Assembly: GCA_029262875.1 (NCBI GenBank)
Contig: JAJCYO010000098.1
Location: forward strand, 1-53,513
Source of the DNA: Flavobacteriales bacterium
Lineage (GTDB): Bacteria; Bacteroidota; Bacteroidia; Flavobacteriales_E; Vicingaceae
Direction of reading: 5' to 3'
Length of the DNA: 53,513 nucleotides
The position numbers were made by a program, and so were the translations under genes. Each line of letters opens with the position of its first letter. Within the stretch, counting starts at the first letter, position 1. This document shows positions 1 through 8,003 of this stretch, one piece after another. Below the pieces are notes generated by a model. The model ran no database searches and was not told where the DNA came from. It worked only from the letters and a program-made list of their open reading frames with translations.

Positions 1-1
1 T

Positions 2-178
2 ATGATCTTTGATAGATGGGGAGAGGTAATCCATGAATCACATGCTAAGTTTGCACCATGGAATGGTACTTACAAAGGTAAGAAAGTACAAAATGGAGTG
101 TATGTCTGGAAATTATTCTTTACCGATATCAATGGTAAATCGCATACCAGAATAGGGCATGTTACCATTGTGAGGTAG
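2..178 (+). CDS. C-terminal fragment of a T9SS type B sorting (gliding motility-associated, CHU_C) protein
   Basis: Partial gene whose start lies left of the window. The 58 visible residues run from FDRWGEVIHES through WNGTYKGKKVQNGVYVWK to GHVTIVR and a TAG stop. This is the pattern of the type B (CHU_C, gliding motility-associated) C-terminal sorting domain, which directs large surface proteins through the type IX secretion system to the outer membrane in Bacteroidota. Nothing of the passenger domain is visible, so its function cannot be stated. The ATG at position 2 is taken to be an internal methionine, because the domain normally ends a much longer protein. Confidence 0.85.
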   Translation: MIFDRWGEVIHESHAKFAPWNGTYKGKKVQNGVYVWKLFFTDINGKSHTRIGHVTIVR

Positions 179-216
179 TTAAGAGGGTATAATTTTTTTC
201 TTGTTATTTTTATTGA

Positions 217-1239
217 ATGAAAAAAATCATTCAATACTTAATAATCTGTGTAATATTTATTTCCTGTTCAAACCGAGAACCACAGGTCAAAATCGAACAA
301 GTCCACAGTGATTTTTTTAAATCATCTATGAGGGGATTATTCTATGTGGATAACAATACTGTTTGGACAAGTGGAACCAATGGTGTTATAGGTTTTTCCA
401 ATGAAGATGGGCTTAAATCTTTTACCAAAAATGATTCTTGGAGCGAATTAGACTTTAGAGATATACACGCTTTTAGCAATAAAGAAGCCATTATAATGAG
501 TTCGGGAGATGGATGTAAAATATATAAAACTGACGATGGGCAAGAAAGTTGGAACTTAGTTTATGAAAACCATGATGAAGGTATATTTTTCGATGGAATG
601 GATTTTTGGAGTGATGGATGTGGTATAGCGTTTAGTGATCCTATTGATAATCAACTTTATATAATAGAAACAAAAAATAAAGGAGACTCATGGCAAAAAA
701 TAAATTCAACAGCTTTGCCAAAAACATTAGAAGGTGAAGCTGGTTTTGCTGCAAGCGGTACAGGAATAGTTTGTTTAGGAGATAGCACCGTTTATATTGG
801 AACAGGAGGGGGAGAGGTTTCAAGGGTTTTTATTTCTCATGACAGGGGTGTAACTTGGAAAACTGTAGATACGCCAATGAGGAGTGGAGCAGCATCAGGA
901 ATCTATTCTTTGACTTTTATGGATGAAAAGAACGGTGTTGCTGTAGGAGGAAATTATTTAGATTCTCTAAGTACTAATGGAAACTGTGCAATTACTTCTG
1001 ATGGTGGGCTAACCTGGGAATTACCAAAAATTCCACCAACAGGATACATGTCATGTGTGGCTCATAATGGTAATGGAGTACTAATTTGCACCGGAAGAAA
1101 TGGAATAGATGTTTCTTATGACAAAGGAAATAACTGGCAGCATATTTCTGATGATGCTTATTACAGTTGTGTGCTAAATGGTGAAACAGGCTGGTTAACA
1201 GGAAGAGAAGGAAAGATGGCAAAAATTACCATCAAATAA
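217..1239 (+). CDS. Ycf48/BNR-like beta-propeller lipoprotein
   Basis: A 340-residue lipoprotein. The N-terminus MKKIIQYLIICVIFISCSN gives a lipobox with Cys17, so it is probably anchored in the outer or inner membrane. The body shows several blades with DxGxxW signatures (DDGQESW, NKGDSW, DRGVTW, DGGLTW, DKGNNW), typical of BNR/sialidase and photosystem II assembly factor Ycf48-like propellers. Bacteroidota relatives are often labelled oxidoreductase without evidence for a reaction. No catalytic residues are apparent, so a binding or assembly role is more likely. It stands alone: 38 bases after the preceding stop and about 110 bases before the next operon. Confidence 0.75.
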   Translation: MKKIIQYLIICVIFISCSNREPQVKIEQVHSDFFKSSMRGLFYVDNNTVWTSGTNGVIGFSNEDGLKSFTKNDSWSELDFRDIHAFSNKEAIIMSSGDGCKIYKTDDGQESWNLVYENHDEGIFFDGMDFWSDGCGIAFSDPIDNQLYIIETKNKGDSWQKINSTALPKTLEGEAGFAASGTGIVCLGDSTVYIGTGGGEVSRVFISHDRGVTWKTVDTPMRSGAASGIYSLTFMDEKNGVAVGGNYLDSLSTNGNCAITSDGGLTWELPKIPPTGYMSCVAHNGNGVLICTGRNGIDVSYDKGNNWQHISDDAYYSCVLNGETGWLTGREGKMAKITIK

Positions 1240-1240
1240 G

Positions 1241-1260
1241 AATACGTATTAATACGTATT
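1241..1260. repeat. 20-bp perfect palindrome made of two tandem palindromic decamers
   Basis: The decamer AATACGTATT occurs twice in tandem directly after the stop codon of the lipoprotein gene. Each copy is self-complementary, so the 20 bases form one perfect inverted repeat. There is no T-tract, which argues against a simple terminator. It could be a binding site for a dimeric regulator of the downstream operon, about 90 bases before its start. Confidence 0.6.
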
Positions 1261-1324
1261 AAAGTCAGTTGTTTTCTCGTTCAAAAAATAGGTTTTTTGA
1301 CTGTTGATATCGTGATTTAATATT

Positions 1325-1347
1325 AGGAGGTTTATACTATTAAACCT
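1325..1347 (+). promoter_or_regulatory. Leader hairpin overlapping an AGGAGG sequence before the adhesin/phosphorelay operon
   Basis: AGGAGG (1325-1330) overlaps the 5' arm AGGTTTA (1328-1334). This arm pairs perfectly with TAAACCT (1341-1347) around a six-base loop, ending five bases before the ATG at 1353. In the linear sequence the AGGAGG is too far from the start codon, but folding the hairpin brings it closer. Bacteroidota seldom depend on Shine-Dalgarno pairing, so a role in translation is only inferred. Confidence 0.45.
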
Positions 1348-1352
1348 TTAGT

Positions 1353-3146
1353 ATGAAAAACAAGATGTCATTAAAGCCAAAAACAACAACAAAAATAAAT
1401 TTAAAAAAGGCCCTCATCTACACTCTATTAGGAGGAAGCGCCTTAGGTATAGTTGCATATATCGGACTGACTTTTTTTGGAGTCATCACTCCTAAAAAGA
1501 TGTTAGCTGCTCAAGTTACTGGATATTCATGGGATGCAGTAATAACAATTGATAATTCTAAAGTTTCAGGATCGAGTAATTTAATTGATTTTCCTGTTGC
1601 AGTTGTAATAAATAACTCTGCATTGAAATCGGTTGCAAATGGTGGTAAAGTTGAAGATAGTAATGGCTTTGATATTGTTTTTTCCGACATGAATAATGAT
1701 CAATTGGATCATCAAATGGAATCCTATAACCCAGCAACAGGTGAATATGTGGCTTGGGTAAAAATCCCTTCTTTGTCACCAACTGTGAATACTTCTTTTA
1801 AAATGTTTTATGGTAATTCAACGGTTACTGCAGACCTCTCTACTGAAAATGTATGGAACACAGACTACGAAGGAGTTTGGCATATGAACAATGATCCATC
1901 TAATAGTGATTTAGATGATGGAGCAGGAAATTACGATGCACAAGATTATGGGAGCATGGATTCAAATGACTTAATAGTAGGTAAAATAGGCCCAGCGATT
2001 GATTTTGATGGTAACAATGACCGTTATGCCATTAAAAATAAAAAATACAATACATCGGGTGCCATTGCAAAACTTACAGTTTCTGGATGGTTTAAAACCA
2101 CATATAACGACAACTATTGGGCTGGTAATTGGGCGATGTTAGATTTTGATCGTTCAGAATACTTTAATGTATTTGTTCATGGCAGGGGTAAAATAGGGTT
2201 TTCTACTAGAGCTTCTATTGGAGGAATAGACGATTTCTATGTTGGAAATAATGGGGAGTACAATGATGGGAATTGGCACTATGTTGTTGCAACATATGAT
2301 GGAGCAAATAAATGTTTGTTTGTAGATGGAGTGTTAGAAGGAATAAAAAACAATCCACACACAGGAAATCCATTAGGGAAAGGAAATGTTACGAGATACG
2401 GTTTTATTGGTGATGGATCTGAGGCATCTACTTTTAATGGGAATAGAAATAATATTCACTACAAAGGGCAATATGATGAATTGAGAATGTTGGAAGTTTG
2501 CTTATCTCCTGAATGGATTGCAACCGAATATGAAAATCAGAATTCTCCAAGTACATTTTATACCATTGAATTTGGATCTTCTCCACTACCAGTAGAACTA
2601 ATCGACTTTAATGTTGAACTAATTGATAATAGTGTAGAAGTTACTTGGTCTACAGCAACAGAAATAAATAATGACTTCTTTACAGTAGAAAAATCTTCTG
2701 ATGCCGTCAATTATGATGTGCTGGATGAAGTTGCTGGTGCAGGAAATAGTAGCACGGTACAGAATTATAGTTACATTGATGATAATGTATTTGATGGAGT
2801 AAGTTATTACCGACTAAAACAGACTGACTTTGATGGTAAGTTTGAATACTTTGCTCCACAGTCAATTAATAGCCAATCTAGTTCAGGATCATTAACGTTA
2901 ACTAATGTAAAACCAAATCCTTTTAAAGGCCAATTTATATTAGAAATTGAATCAGAAAAATCAGGAGTAGTCGATTTCTTGATAACATCTATGAATGGAA
3001 GCAAAGTACATTCATCTCAAATTGAACTCAATAAAGGAAGAAATGAATACACCTATTCTAAGGGAAGTGGACTAACACCAGGAACCTACATTATTAGTAT
3101 TGTTCAAGATGGTGTTCCATTAACATATAAGGTGATAAAAAAATAG
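1353..3146 (+). CDS. DUF2341/LamG-domain surface protein with T9SS type A sorting domain
   Basis: A 597-residue exported protein. A basic N-terminus is followed by a hydrophobic segment (about 20-44) acting as signal peptide. Residues of about 60-140 resemble DUF2341 (FPVAVVINNS, FKMFYGNSTV), and about 165-385 a LamG/concanavalin-like lectin domain (YEGVWHMNND, LTVSGWFKT, GNWHYVVATYDG). A linker module (about 415-505, PLPVELIDFNVE to YYRLKQTDFDGKFEY) precedes the C-terminal type A sorting domain (NVKPNPFKG to YKVIKK). The architecture suggests a cell-surface adhesin or carbohydrate-binding protein. The next gene, a hybrid kinase, begins one base after its stop, so adhesin and signalling proteins are very probably co-transcribed. 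The ligand is unknown. Confidence 0.8.
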   Translation: MKNKMSLKPKTTTKINLKKALIYTLLGGSALGIVAYIGLTFFGVITPKKMLAAQVTGYSWDAVITIDNSKVSGSSNLIDFPVAVVINNSALKSVANGGKVEDSNGFDIVFSDMNNDQLDHQMESYNPATGEYVAWVKIPSLSPTVNTSFKMFYGNSTVTADLSTENVWNTDYEGVWHMNNDPSNSDLDDGAGNYDAQDYGSMDSNDLIVGKIGPAIDFDGNNDRYAIKNKKYNTSGAIAKLTVSGWFKTTYNDNYWAGNWAMLDFDRSEYFNVFVHGRGKIGFSTRASIGGIDDFYVGNNGEYNDGNWHYVVATYDGANKCLFVDGVLEGIKNNPHTGNPLGKGNVTRYGFIGDGSEASTFNGNRNNIHYKGQYDELRMLEVCLSPEWIATEYENQNSPSTFYTIEFGSSPLPVELIDFNVELIDNSVEVTWSTATEINNDFFTVEKSSDAVNYDVLDEVAGAGNSSTVQNYSYIDDNVFDGVSYYRLKQTDFDGKFEYFAPQSINSQSSSGSLTLTNVKPNPFKGQFILEIESEKSGVVDFLITSMNGSKVHSSQIELNKGRNEYTYSKGSGLTPGTYIISIVQDGVPLTYKVIKK

Positions 3147-3147
3147 T

Positions 3148-5253
3148 ATGAAGTTGTCCGCTAAAAATATAACTGACAATACCATAAATAGGCAACATTT
3201 ACAAATGATTTGGTTAGCATTAACTGTGAACATTGTTGCCACTTTTTTGATATATTACTATTTTTTGAAAGGAGATAGCATTTCTTTAACCATAGGCTCT
3301 AGTATTTCATTCCTCATATTGTTAGGGGTTGTGCTGAGAAAGAAGAAAATAATATCCCCACAATTTTTAGGGACAATACCCATGCTTACGATGAGCATTT
3401 ACTTTGCTTATGTTTATAACAACTTAATCCAGCTTCAGCATATTAGGGAGTTTTCATTTTTTTATATGGGAATTTTTATGGGGGGAGGAATGTTCCTCCT
3501 GTTAGATTATAAGTATACTTTAACTATAGTTTTTGCCGCATTAATAGCGAATATTCTTTTTTACACCATGTTTAGTTTTTTGGTGGTTTCAGAGATACTT
3601 TTTAACGGAGGCTTGGCTGTATGTTTAATATCCTTATTTATGGTTGTTTCTGTTTTTATGAGGTACAACTTGGTTGTTAAAGATTCGATATCATCGGTAA
3701 AGTTATTAAACTCTGAATCCCAAAGTAGAATGCTATTTAATAAGAACCCAAGACCAATGCTGATTTTTGCATTGGATGATTTGACGATTTTGGATGTAAA
3801 TGATACCATGATAAAAAAATATGGTTACACCAAGTCGGAATTCTTAAACATGGATATTACTCAAATGGGGCCACGAGAGGAATTAGAAAAATTAAATATG
3901 GACGTGGAAAGTGTAAAAAAAGGAAAAGAAAAAACTGATGAATGGATTCATGTTCTTAAAGATGGAAATAAAATCGATGTTGAAATTTCGGCCAAAACAA
4001 TTAATTACTCAGGTATTAAAGCTAGAATGGTTTTAATTAAAGATATAACTCAAGATAACATCAACAAAAGGGCCTTAGAGGAAGCAAAGTTATTTGCGGA
4101 AAAAGCAATGGTGTATGCCGAAGACGCAAAAGAGCAACAAAGTCAGTTCTTATCTAATATGAGCCATGAAATTAGGACACCTATGAATGGTATCTTAGGA
4201 ATGGCCCAGTTACTTCAAAAAACCTCCCAATCTGAAGATCAACAAAAATACACCAACGCCATTTATACTTCAGCGGATAATTTAATGGTGATTATCAATG
4301 AAATTCTTGATTTTTCTAAAATAGAAGCTGGGAAATTAACCATTGAAAAAATACCCTTTGACCTAAGTGAATTAGCGAATATATGGAATGAAACATTAAA
4401 GTTGAATGCGCAAGAAAAAAATATTGGGTTTGAAATTAATATTGATTCTAATGTTCCAAATAGTCTAATTGGTGACCCTATACGGTTAAATCAAATCATT
4501 TATAACCTTGGAGGAAACGCAATAAAGTTTACCAATGATGGCAGAGTTTCAATTGATATAAGTATAAAGGAGGAAAAAGAGAATAGTCTTCTCCTCCAAA
4601 TTGATGTGACAGATAATGGTATTGGAATTCCAAAGGGTAAATTCGAAACAATTTTCTCAAGTTTTTCCCAAGCAAGCTCCAGTACAACAAGGAAGTATGG
4701 AGGGACTGGGTTGGGGTTAACCATTACTAAACAACTTATAGAATTGCAAGATGGAAAAGTCTGGGTAGAAAGTGAAGAAGGAAAGGGAAGCACTTTTAGT
4801 TTCATTTTAGAGTATGGAATTCAAGAGAGTGATAAGACCATAAAACCTGAAAATGACAGAGAAGTAAAAAACGAATTGGGTGAGCTCAGCGTTTTATTAG
4901 TTGAAGACCATGATATTAATCAGATGTTAGCTACTACAGTATTGGAAGGGTGGAATTTTAAAGTTGATTTGGCAGAAAATGGAATAGAAGCATTAACAAA
5001 AATTGCCAATGAAAAATACGATCTGATCCTCATGGATATCCATATGCCCAAAATGGATGGGTATGAGGCAACAAAACAGATTAGGACTAAATTAAATGTT
5101 AAAACACCAGTTATTGCTATGACAGCTTCTGCTCGAATAGGAGATAATCAAAAATGTTTTGAAGTGGGAATGGATGACTACATTTCTAAACCGTTTAGTC
5201 CAGAAATATTATTAGAAAAAATAACTAACCAAATAAATAAAAAAGTGGCATAA
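3148..5253 (+). CDS. Membrane hybrid sensor histidine kinase (6 TM - PAS - HisKA - HATPase - REC)
   Basis: A 701-residue inner-membrane kinase. About six membrane helices fill residues 20-172, followed by a PAS domain (about 190-300) and a short coiled coil. The HisKA H-box is FLSNMSHEIRTPMNG with phospho-acceptor His340. The HATPase carries the N box (NLGGNAIKF, near 453), DNGIGIP (near 489) and GGTGLGL (near 518). A receiver domain ends the protein, with acidic pocket Glu586/Asp587 and phospho-acceptor Asp630 (LILMDIHMPKMDG). All catalytic motifs are intact. The His-to-Asp order and the HPt gene starting one base downstream indicate a His-Asp-His-Asp phosphorelay. The stimulus is unknown; the membrane part resembles no sensor module I can name. 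Confidence 0.92.
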   Translation: MKLSAKNITDNTINRQHLQMIWLALTVNIVATFLIYYYFLKGDSISLTIGSSISFLILLGVVLRKKKIISPQFLGTIPMLTMSIYFAYVYNNLIQLQHIREFSFFYMGIFMGGGMFLLLDYKYTLTIVFAALIANILFYTMFSFLVVSEILFNGGLAVCLISLFMVVSVFMRYNLVVKDSISSVKLLNSESQSRMLFNKNPRPMLIFALDDLTILDVNDTMIKKYGYTKSEFLNMDITQMGPREELEKLNMDVESVKKGKEKTDEWIHVLKDGNKIDVEISAKTINYSGIKARMVLIKDITQDNINKRALEEAKLFAEKAMVYAEDAKEQQSQFLSNMSHEIRTPMNGILGMAQLLQKTSQSEDQQKYTNAIYTSADNLMVIINEILDFSKIEAGKLTIEKIPFDLSELANIWNETLKLNAQEKNIGFEINIDSNVPNSLIGDPIRLNQIIYNLGGNAIKFTNDGRVSIDISIKEEKENSLLLQIDVTDNGIGIPKGKFETIFSSFSQASSSTTRKYGGTGLGLTITKQLIELQDGKVWVESEEGKGSTFSFILEYGIQESDKTIKPENDREVKNELGELSVLLVEDHDINQMLATTVLEGWNFKVDLAENGIEALTKIANEKYDLILMDIHMPKMDGYEATKQIRTKLNVKTPVIAMTASARIGDNQKCFEVGMDDYISKPFSPEILLEKITNQINKKVA

Positions 5254-5254
5254 C

Positions 5255-5608
5255 ATGGAAATAGAGATTAATAATACAATAGATCTAAGTTATTTAGAGG
5301 CAACATTTAGTGGGAATAAGGAAATAATAAACAAAGTACTTCAAAGTTTTATGAAAAACACTCCTGAGCTTCTAATTGAATTAAACGATAGAGCAATAAA
5401 CAATGATTGGGAAAATGTCAAAATGATTGCCCACAAAATAAAGAGTTCTTTTAACACCATTGGTGCAAAAAGAATTGGAGATATCTTGCTGAAAATCGAA
5501 TTGGCTTCTAATGATAGTGATAGCTCCAATGTACTGCTTTTAATTAGTGAAGCAAACAGTTTGAGTGAAAGTGTTTTCGAAGAAATAAAGGAAAAATTAA
5601 GTGAATAA
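5255..5608 (+). CDS. Histidine phosphotransfer (HPt) protein
   Basis: A 117-residue all-helical soluble protein. The motif MIAHKIKSSFNTIGA places the phospho-accepting histidine at His60 and matches the HPt consensus AHxLKgss.niGA. It should carry phosphate from the receiver of the upstream hybrid kinase to the response regulators encoded just downstream. It begins one base after the kinase stop and ends two bases before the next ATG, so it sits in the middle of the same operon. The small size and absence of other domains fit a stand-alone HPt module. Confidence 0.88.
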   Translation: MEIEINNTIDLSYLEATFSGNKEIINKVLQSFMKNTPELLIELNDRAINNDWENVKMIAHKIKSSFNTIGAKRIGDILLKIELASNDSDSSNVLLLISEANSLSESVFEEIKEKLSE

Positions 5609-5610
5609 AG

Positions 5611-6822
5611 ATGAGGAATAATGGTTTAATTAAAATATTAATGGTGGATGACGATGAGATGTTTTCACTAATGGTTAGTGAAGCGCTTAATATGGATTCT
5701 AATATTGAATTAAAATTAGTTACAACTGCTAATGAATTCATTAATTCATTGGATTTTTTACCAGATATAGCAATCATAGATTATAATTTACCTGATAAAA
5801 ACGGTTTAGAAATTTTAACTAAATTGAAAGAACATCAAGAAGACATAATTCCAATTGTGCTTTCTGGGCAAGAAGATGTTAAAGTAGTAGTTGAATCCTA
5901 TAAGAATGGTGCTCAACGGTATATTATTAAAAATGAGAATGCAACAATAGAGCTGGTTCAAAATATTAAAGAGTTAACTAAGACGATTACAATTAAAAAA
6001 GAACTCGATAGCTTAAAAGATAGTGTGATACAGCAAAATGATCGTTATCAAAATATTATCGGAGAAAGTCTCGCCATTAAAAAAGTTTTCCGTCTCATGC
6101 AAAAAGTAGAGAACATTGATATGCCAGTTTTAATTACTGGGAAAAATGGAACGGGAAAAGAATTAATAGCTCAAGCGCTACATTATAATTCAAATCGAAA
6201 AAGAAAGAACTTTGTTGCAGTTAATGTTGCTGCTATCCCTGAAGACTTAATCGAGAGTGAATTGTTTGGACACGAAAAAGGTGCTTTTACTGGTGCAAAT
6301 GGGAAACGTATTGGGAAGTTTGAAGAAGCTAACAAAGGGACACTTTTTTTAGATGAAATAGGAGAGATGGACATGAATTTACAGACCAAATTACTTCGGG
6401 TGTTACAGGAAAAAAAGTTAAACCGATTAGGAGGAAATAAAAACATAGAACTTAGTTGTAGAGTGATAGCAGCAACGAATAAAAACCTTTGGGAGGAAGT
6501 TCAAAAAGGCAGGTTTAGAGAAGACCTATATTTTAGATTGCAAGGTTTTATCATTGATTTACCCCCTTTAAAAAACAGAGATAACGACATTATCATTTTA
6601 GCAAAACATTTTGTTAGCACATTTTCTAAGCAGCAAAAGGTTCCCGAAAAAGATTTTAGCACTGATGCCATTAAACAAATGATGAGTTATTCATGGCCTG
6701 GAAACGTTAGAGAATTAAAATCAATGATGGAGAGGGCCATTCTAATAAGCGATACACCAACAATAGAATCAAACGACTTAGTCTTCTTAGAAGAAATATC
6801 ATTAATTGAAAATTATGGATAA
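5611..6822 (+). CDS. NtrC-family sigma-54 activator lacking a DNA-binding domain
   Basis: A 403-residue response regulator. The N-terminal receiver (about 8-120) has the acidic pocket MVDDDE and phospho-acceptor Asp57. The central AAA+ domain has Walker A GKNGTGKE (177-184), the sigma-54 contact loop GAFTGA (224-229), Walker B GTLFLDEIGE (Asp248/Glu249) and arginine finger region RFREDLYFRL. WPGNVREL marks the end of the AAA+ lid. The protein stops about 30 residues later, so the Fis-type helix-turn-helix normally found at the C-terminus of NtrC proteins is missing. It overlaps the next start by eight bases, so the end is a genuine operon junction rather than an obvious frameshift. It may activate sigma-54 RNA polymerase from solution, as known for FlgR- and CtcC-type activators. 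Confidence 0.88.
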   Translation: MRNNGLIKILMVDDDEMFSLMVSEALNMDSNIELKLVTTANEFINSLDFLPDIAIIDYNLPDKNGLEILTKLKEHQEDIIPIVLSGQEDVKVVVESYKNGAQRYIIKNENATIELVQNIKELTKTITIKKELDSLKDSVIQQNDRYQNIIGESLAIKKVFRLMQKVENIDMPVLITGKNGTGKELIAQALHYNSNRKRKNFVAVNVAAIPEDLIESELFGHEKGAFTGANGKRIGKFEEANKGTLFLDEIGEMDMNLQTKLLRVLQEKKLNRLGGNKNIELSCRVIAATNKNLWEEVQKGRFREDLYFRLQGFIIDLPPLKNRDNDIIILAKHFVSTFSKQQKVPEKDFSTDAIKQMMSYSWPGNVRELKSMMERAILISDTPTIESNDLVFLEEISLIENYG

Positions 6823-7219
6823 TTCAATTAAAATTTTAGTAGTAGATGATTCTGAAGTGGTAAGGGTTAACATTCTTTATCAACTAAGAGATGTATTTGA
6901 TGAAACCAATATTTTCTTTGCAGAAACGATAGACCAAGCATGGAAAACATTAAACGAAAATAAGATCGATATTGCGTTAATAGACATTTATTTGCCTGGA
7001 AAAAATGGTGCTGATTTGATAAATGACATGCTTGCCAATGAAACTTTTAAATCTATTCCTATTATCGTTATAACAGGTACAGGAGAAGATAGTTTTGTGA
7101 AGGCATCTTTTGAAAAACATGTTCATGCCTACCTCCATAAACCTATTGATAATAAGAAATTGATTAGTTCAATTAAAAATTGCATAGGTCAAAAAAATAT
7201 CAATAAAAAGGCCTCATAG
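6815..7219 (+). CDS. Single-domain CheY-like response regulator
   Basis: A 134-residue receiver-only protein starting at ATG 6815; the TTG at 6806 would add three residues and is less likely. The conserved acidic pair Asp11/Asp12, phospho-acceptor Asp57 (ALIDIYLPGKNG), Thr of VITGTGE and Lys of HKPID are all present. There is no output domain, so it probably acts by protein contact or as a phosphate sink for the upstream HPt protein. It overlaps the sigma-54 activator gene by eight bases and is the last gene of the operon; its stop codon lies inside the terminator hairpin. Confidence 0.85.
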   Translation: MDNSIKILVVDDSEVVRVNILYQLRDVFDETNIFFAETIDQAWKTLNENKIDIALIDIYLPGKNGADLINDMLANETFKSIPIIVITGTGEDSFVKASFEKHVHAYLHKPIDNKKLISSIKNCIGQKNINKKAS

Positions 7220-7237
7220 GTATTGCTATGAGGCTTT
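7208..7237. terminator. Bidirectional rho-independent terminator
   Basis: GCCTCATAG (7211-7219) pairs perfectly with CTATGAGGC (7226-7234) around the loop GTATTG. Flanking A-run and T-run extend the stem to about 12 bp. It closes the phosphorelay operon (its last stop codon is in the 5' arm) and, read on the other strand, is followed by a T-tract. It therefore also serves the convergent lipoprotein gene ending at 7257. Confidence 0.85.
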
Positions 7238-7256
7238 AGAAATAATTTAGGTATGT

Positions 7257-7958
7257 TTAGTGAGACATTACTTTCCAATAAGAAGTCTTAGGTGTTCCAA
7301 TAACTCCAGCATCTTGCATTACTTCAGCCACTTTAGGGTCAGCAAACATACTTTTACATACCTCAATATTGTCCGTAGATAATATAATGGTCACCATGTT
7401 GTCATTGCCCTCTGCCGTAGCTACACACAAATCATTTAAACCACCTTTGATTCTGTTCCCTCTGTCAGCATCAAACGCTACTTTCCATTTATCAAAATCA
7501 ACTACTTCGTGAGTAATACCTACATGGTAAGCACCCGGAACTTTTTCTTCATTCATCCAAACTGTATTTAAGAAAACCTTTTTAGGAGCAGATCTAACAC
7601 CGGCTTCAGCCATTGAAGCCCTCATTCTTTCAGAAGCAAATTTTGTTCTGGCAACATCATGACTCTTAGTAAATTCTACTACACCCACCATAGCTTCATT
7701 TTCAACATTAGTAGAGTAGCCTATTCTTGCAGCTGAATCAGATTTCTCTAAATATACAGCTTCCCATTTTGAAAAATCTTCTACTTCTGCAGCAACCAGT
7801 ATAAATGTCTTACCATCATAAGCAGGTTCTATAGTTTCTTCTTTTAGAACAACCTCTTCAAGCGTTTCAGGAACCTCTTCGATTTGCTCCTTAGTTCCTC
7901 CACAAGAAGTTAAAGCAATAGCGGCAAATAACATTAAATTTAAAGTGATGGTTTTCAT
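7257..7958 (-). CDS. Lipoprotein with two tandem ferredoxin-like (ABM-type) repeats
   Basis: A 233-residue lipoprotein; MKTITLNLMLFAAIALTSCG ends in a lipobox with Cys19. Two similar domains follow: about 50-135 (FILVAAEVEDFSKWEAVY) and about 145-230 (YHVGITHEVVDFDKWKVAF). Each has a V.DF.KWK.F start and a long helix (SMAEAGV, VMQDAGV) followed by P-K. The pattern resembles dimeric alpha/beta-barrel (antibiotic biosynthesis monooxygenase-like) domains, so the protein may form an internal pseudo-dimer. No catalytic assignment is possible. It is transcribed alone on the minus strand. Confidence 0.6.
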   Translation of the reverse strand: MKTITLNLMLFAAIALTSCGGTKEQIEEVPETLEEVVLKEETIEPAYDGKTFILVAAEVEDFSKWEAVYLEKSDSAARIGYSTNVENEAMVGVVEFTKSHDVARTKFASERMRASMAEAGVRSAPKKVFLNTVWMNEEKVPGAYHVGITHEVVDFDKWKVAFDADRGNRIKGGLNDLCVATAEGNDNMVTIILSTDNIEVCKSMFADPKVAEVMQDAGVIGTPKTSYWKVMSH

Positions 7959-8003
7959 TATTTCATGTTTTAGTTTCGTCCAAAATATGAAAGAAAAATA
8001 ACA

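Noticed and set aside
2274-2292. Possible sigma-54 promoter TGGCAC...TTGC
   Set aside because: The spacing between GG and GC is two bases too long and the site lies inside the LamG coding region.
4500-4805. 101-residue frame on the minus strand inside the hybrid kinase
   Set aside because: It lies wholly inside the kinase's HATPase coding region and shows no motif or start context; it is a shadow frame.
6806-6814. TTG start for the CheY-like gene
   Set aside because: It would add only three residues; ATG 6815 fits the receiver start and the overlap.
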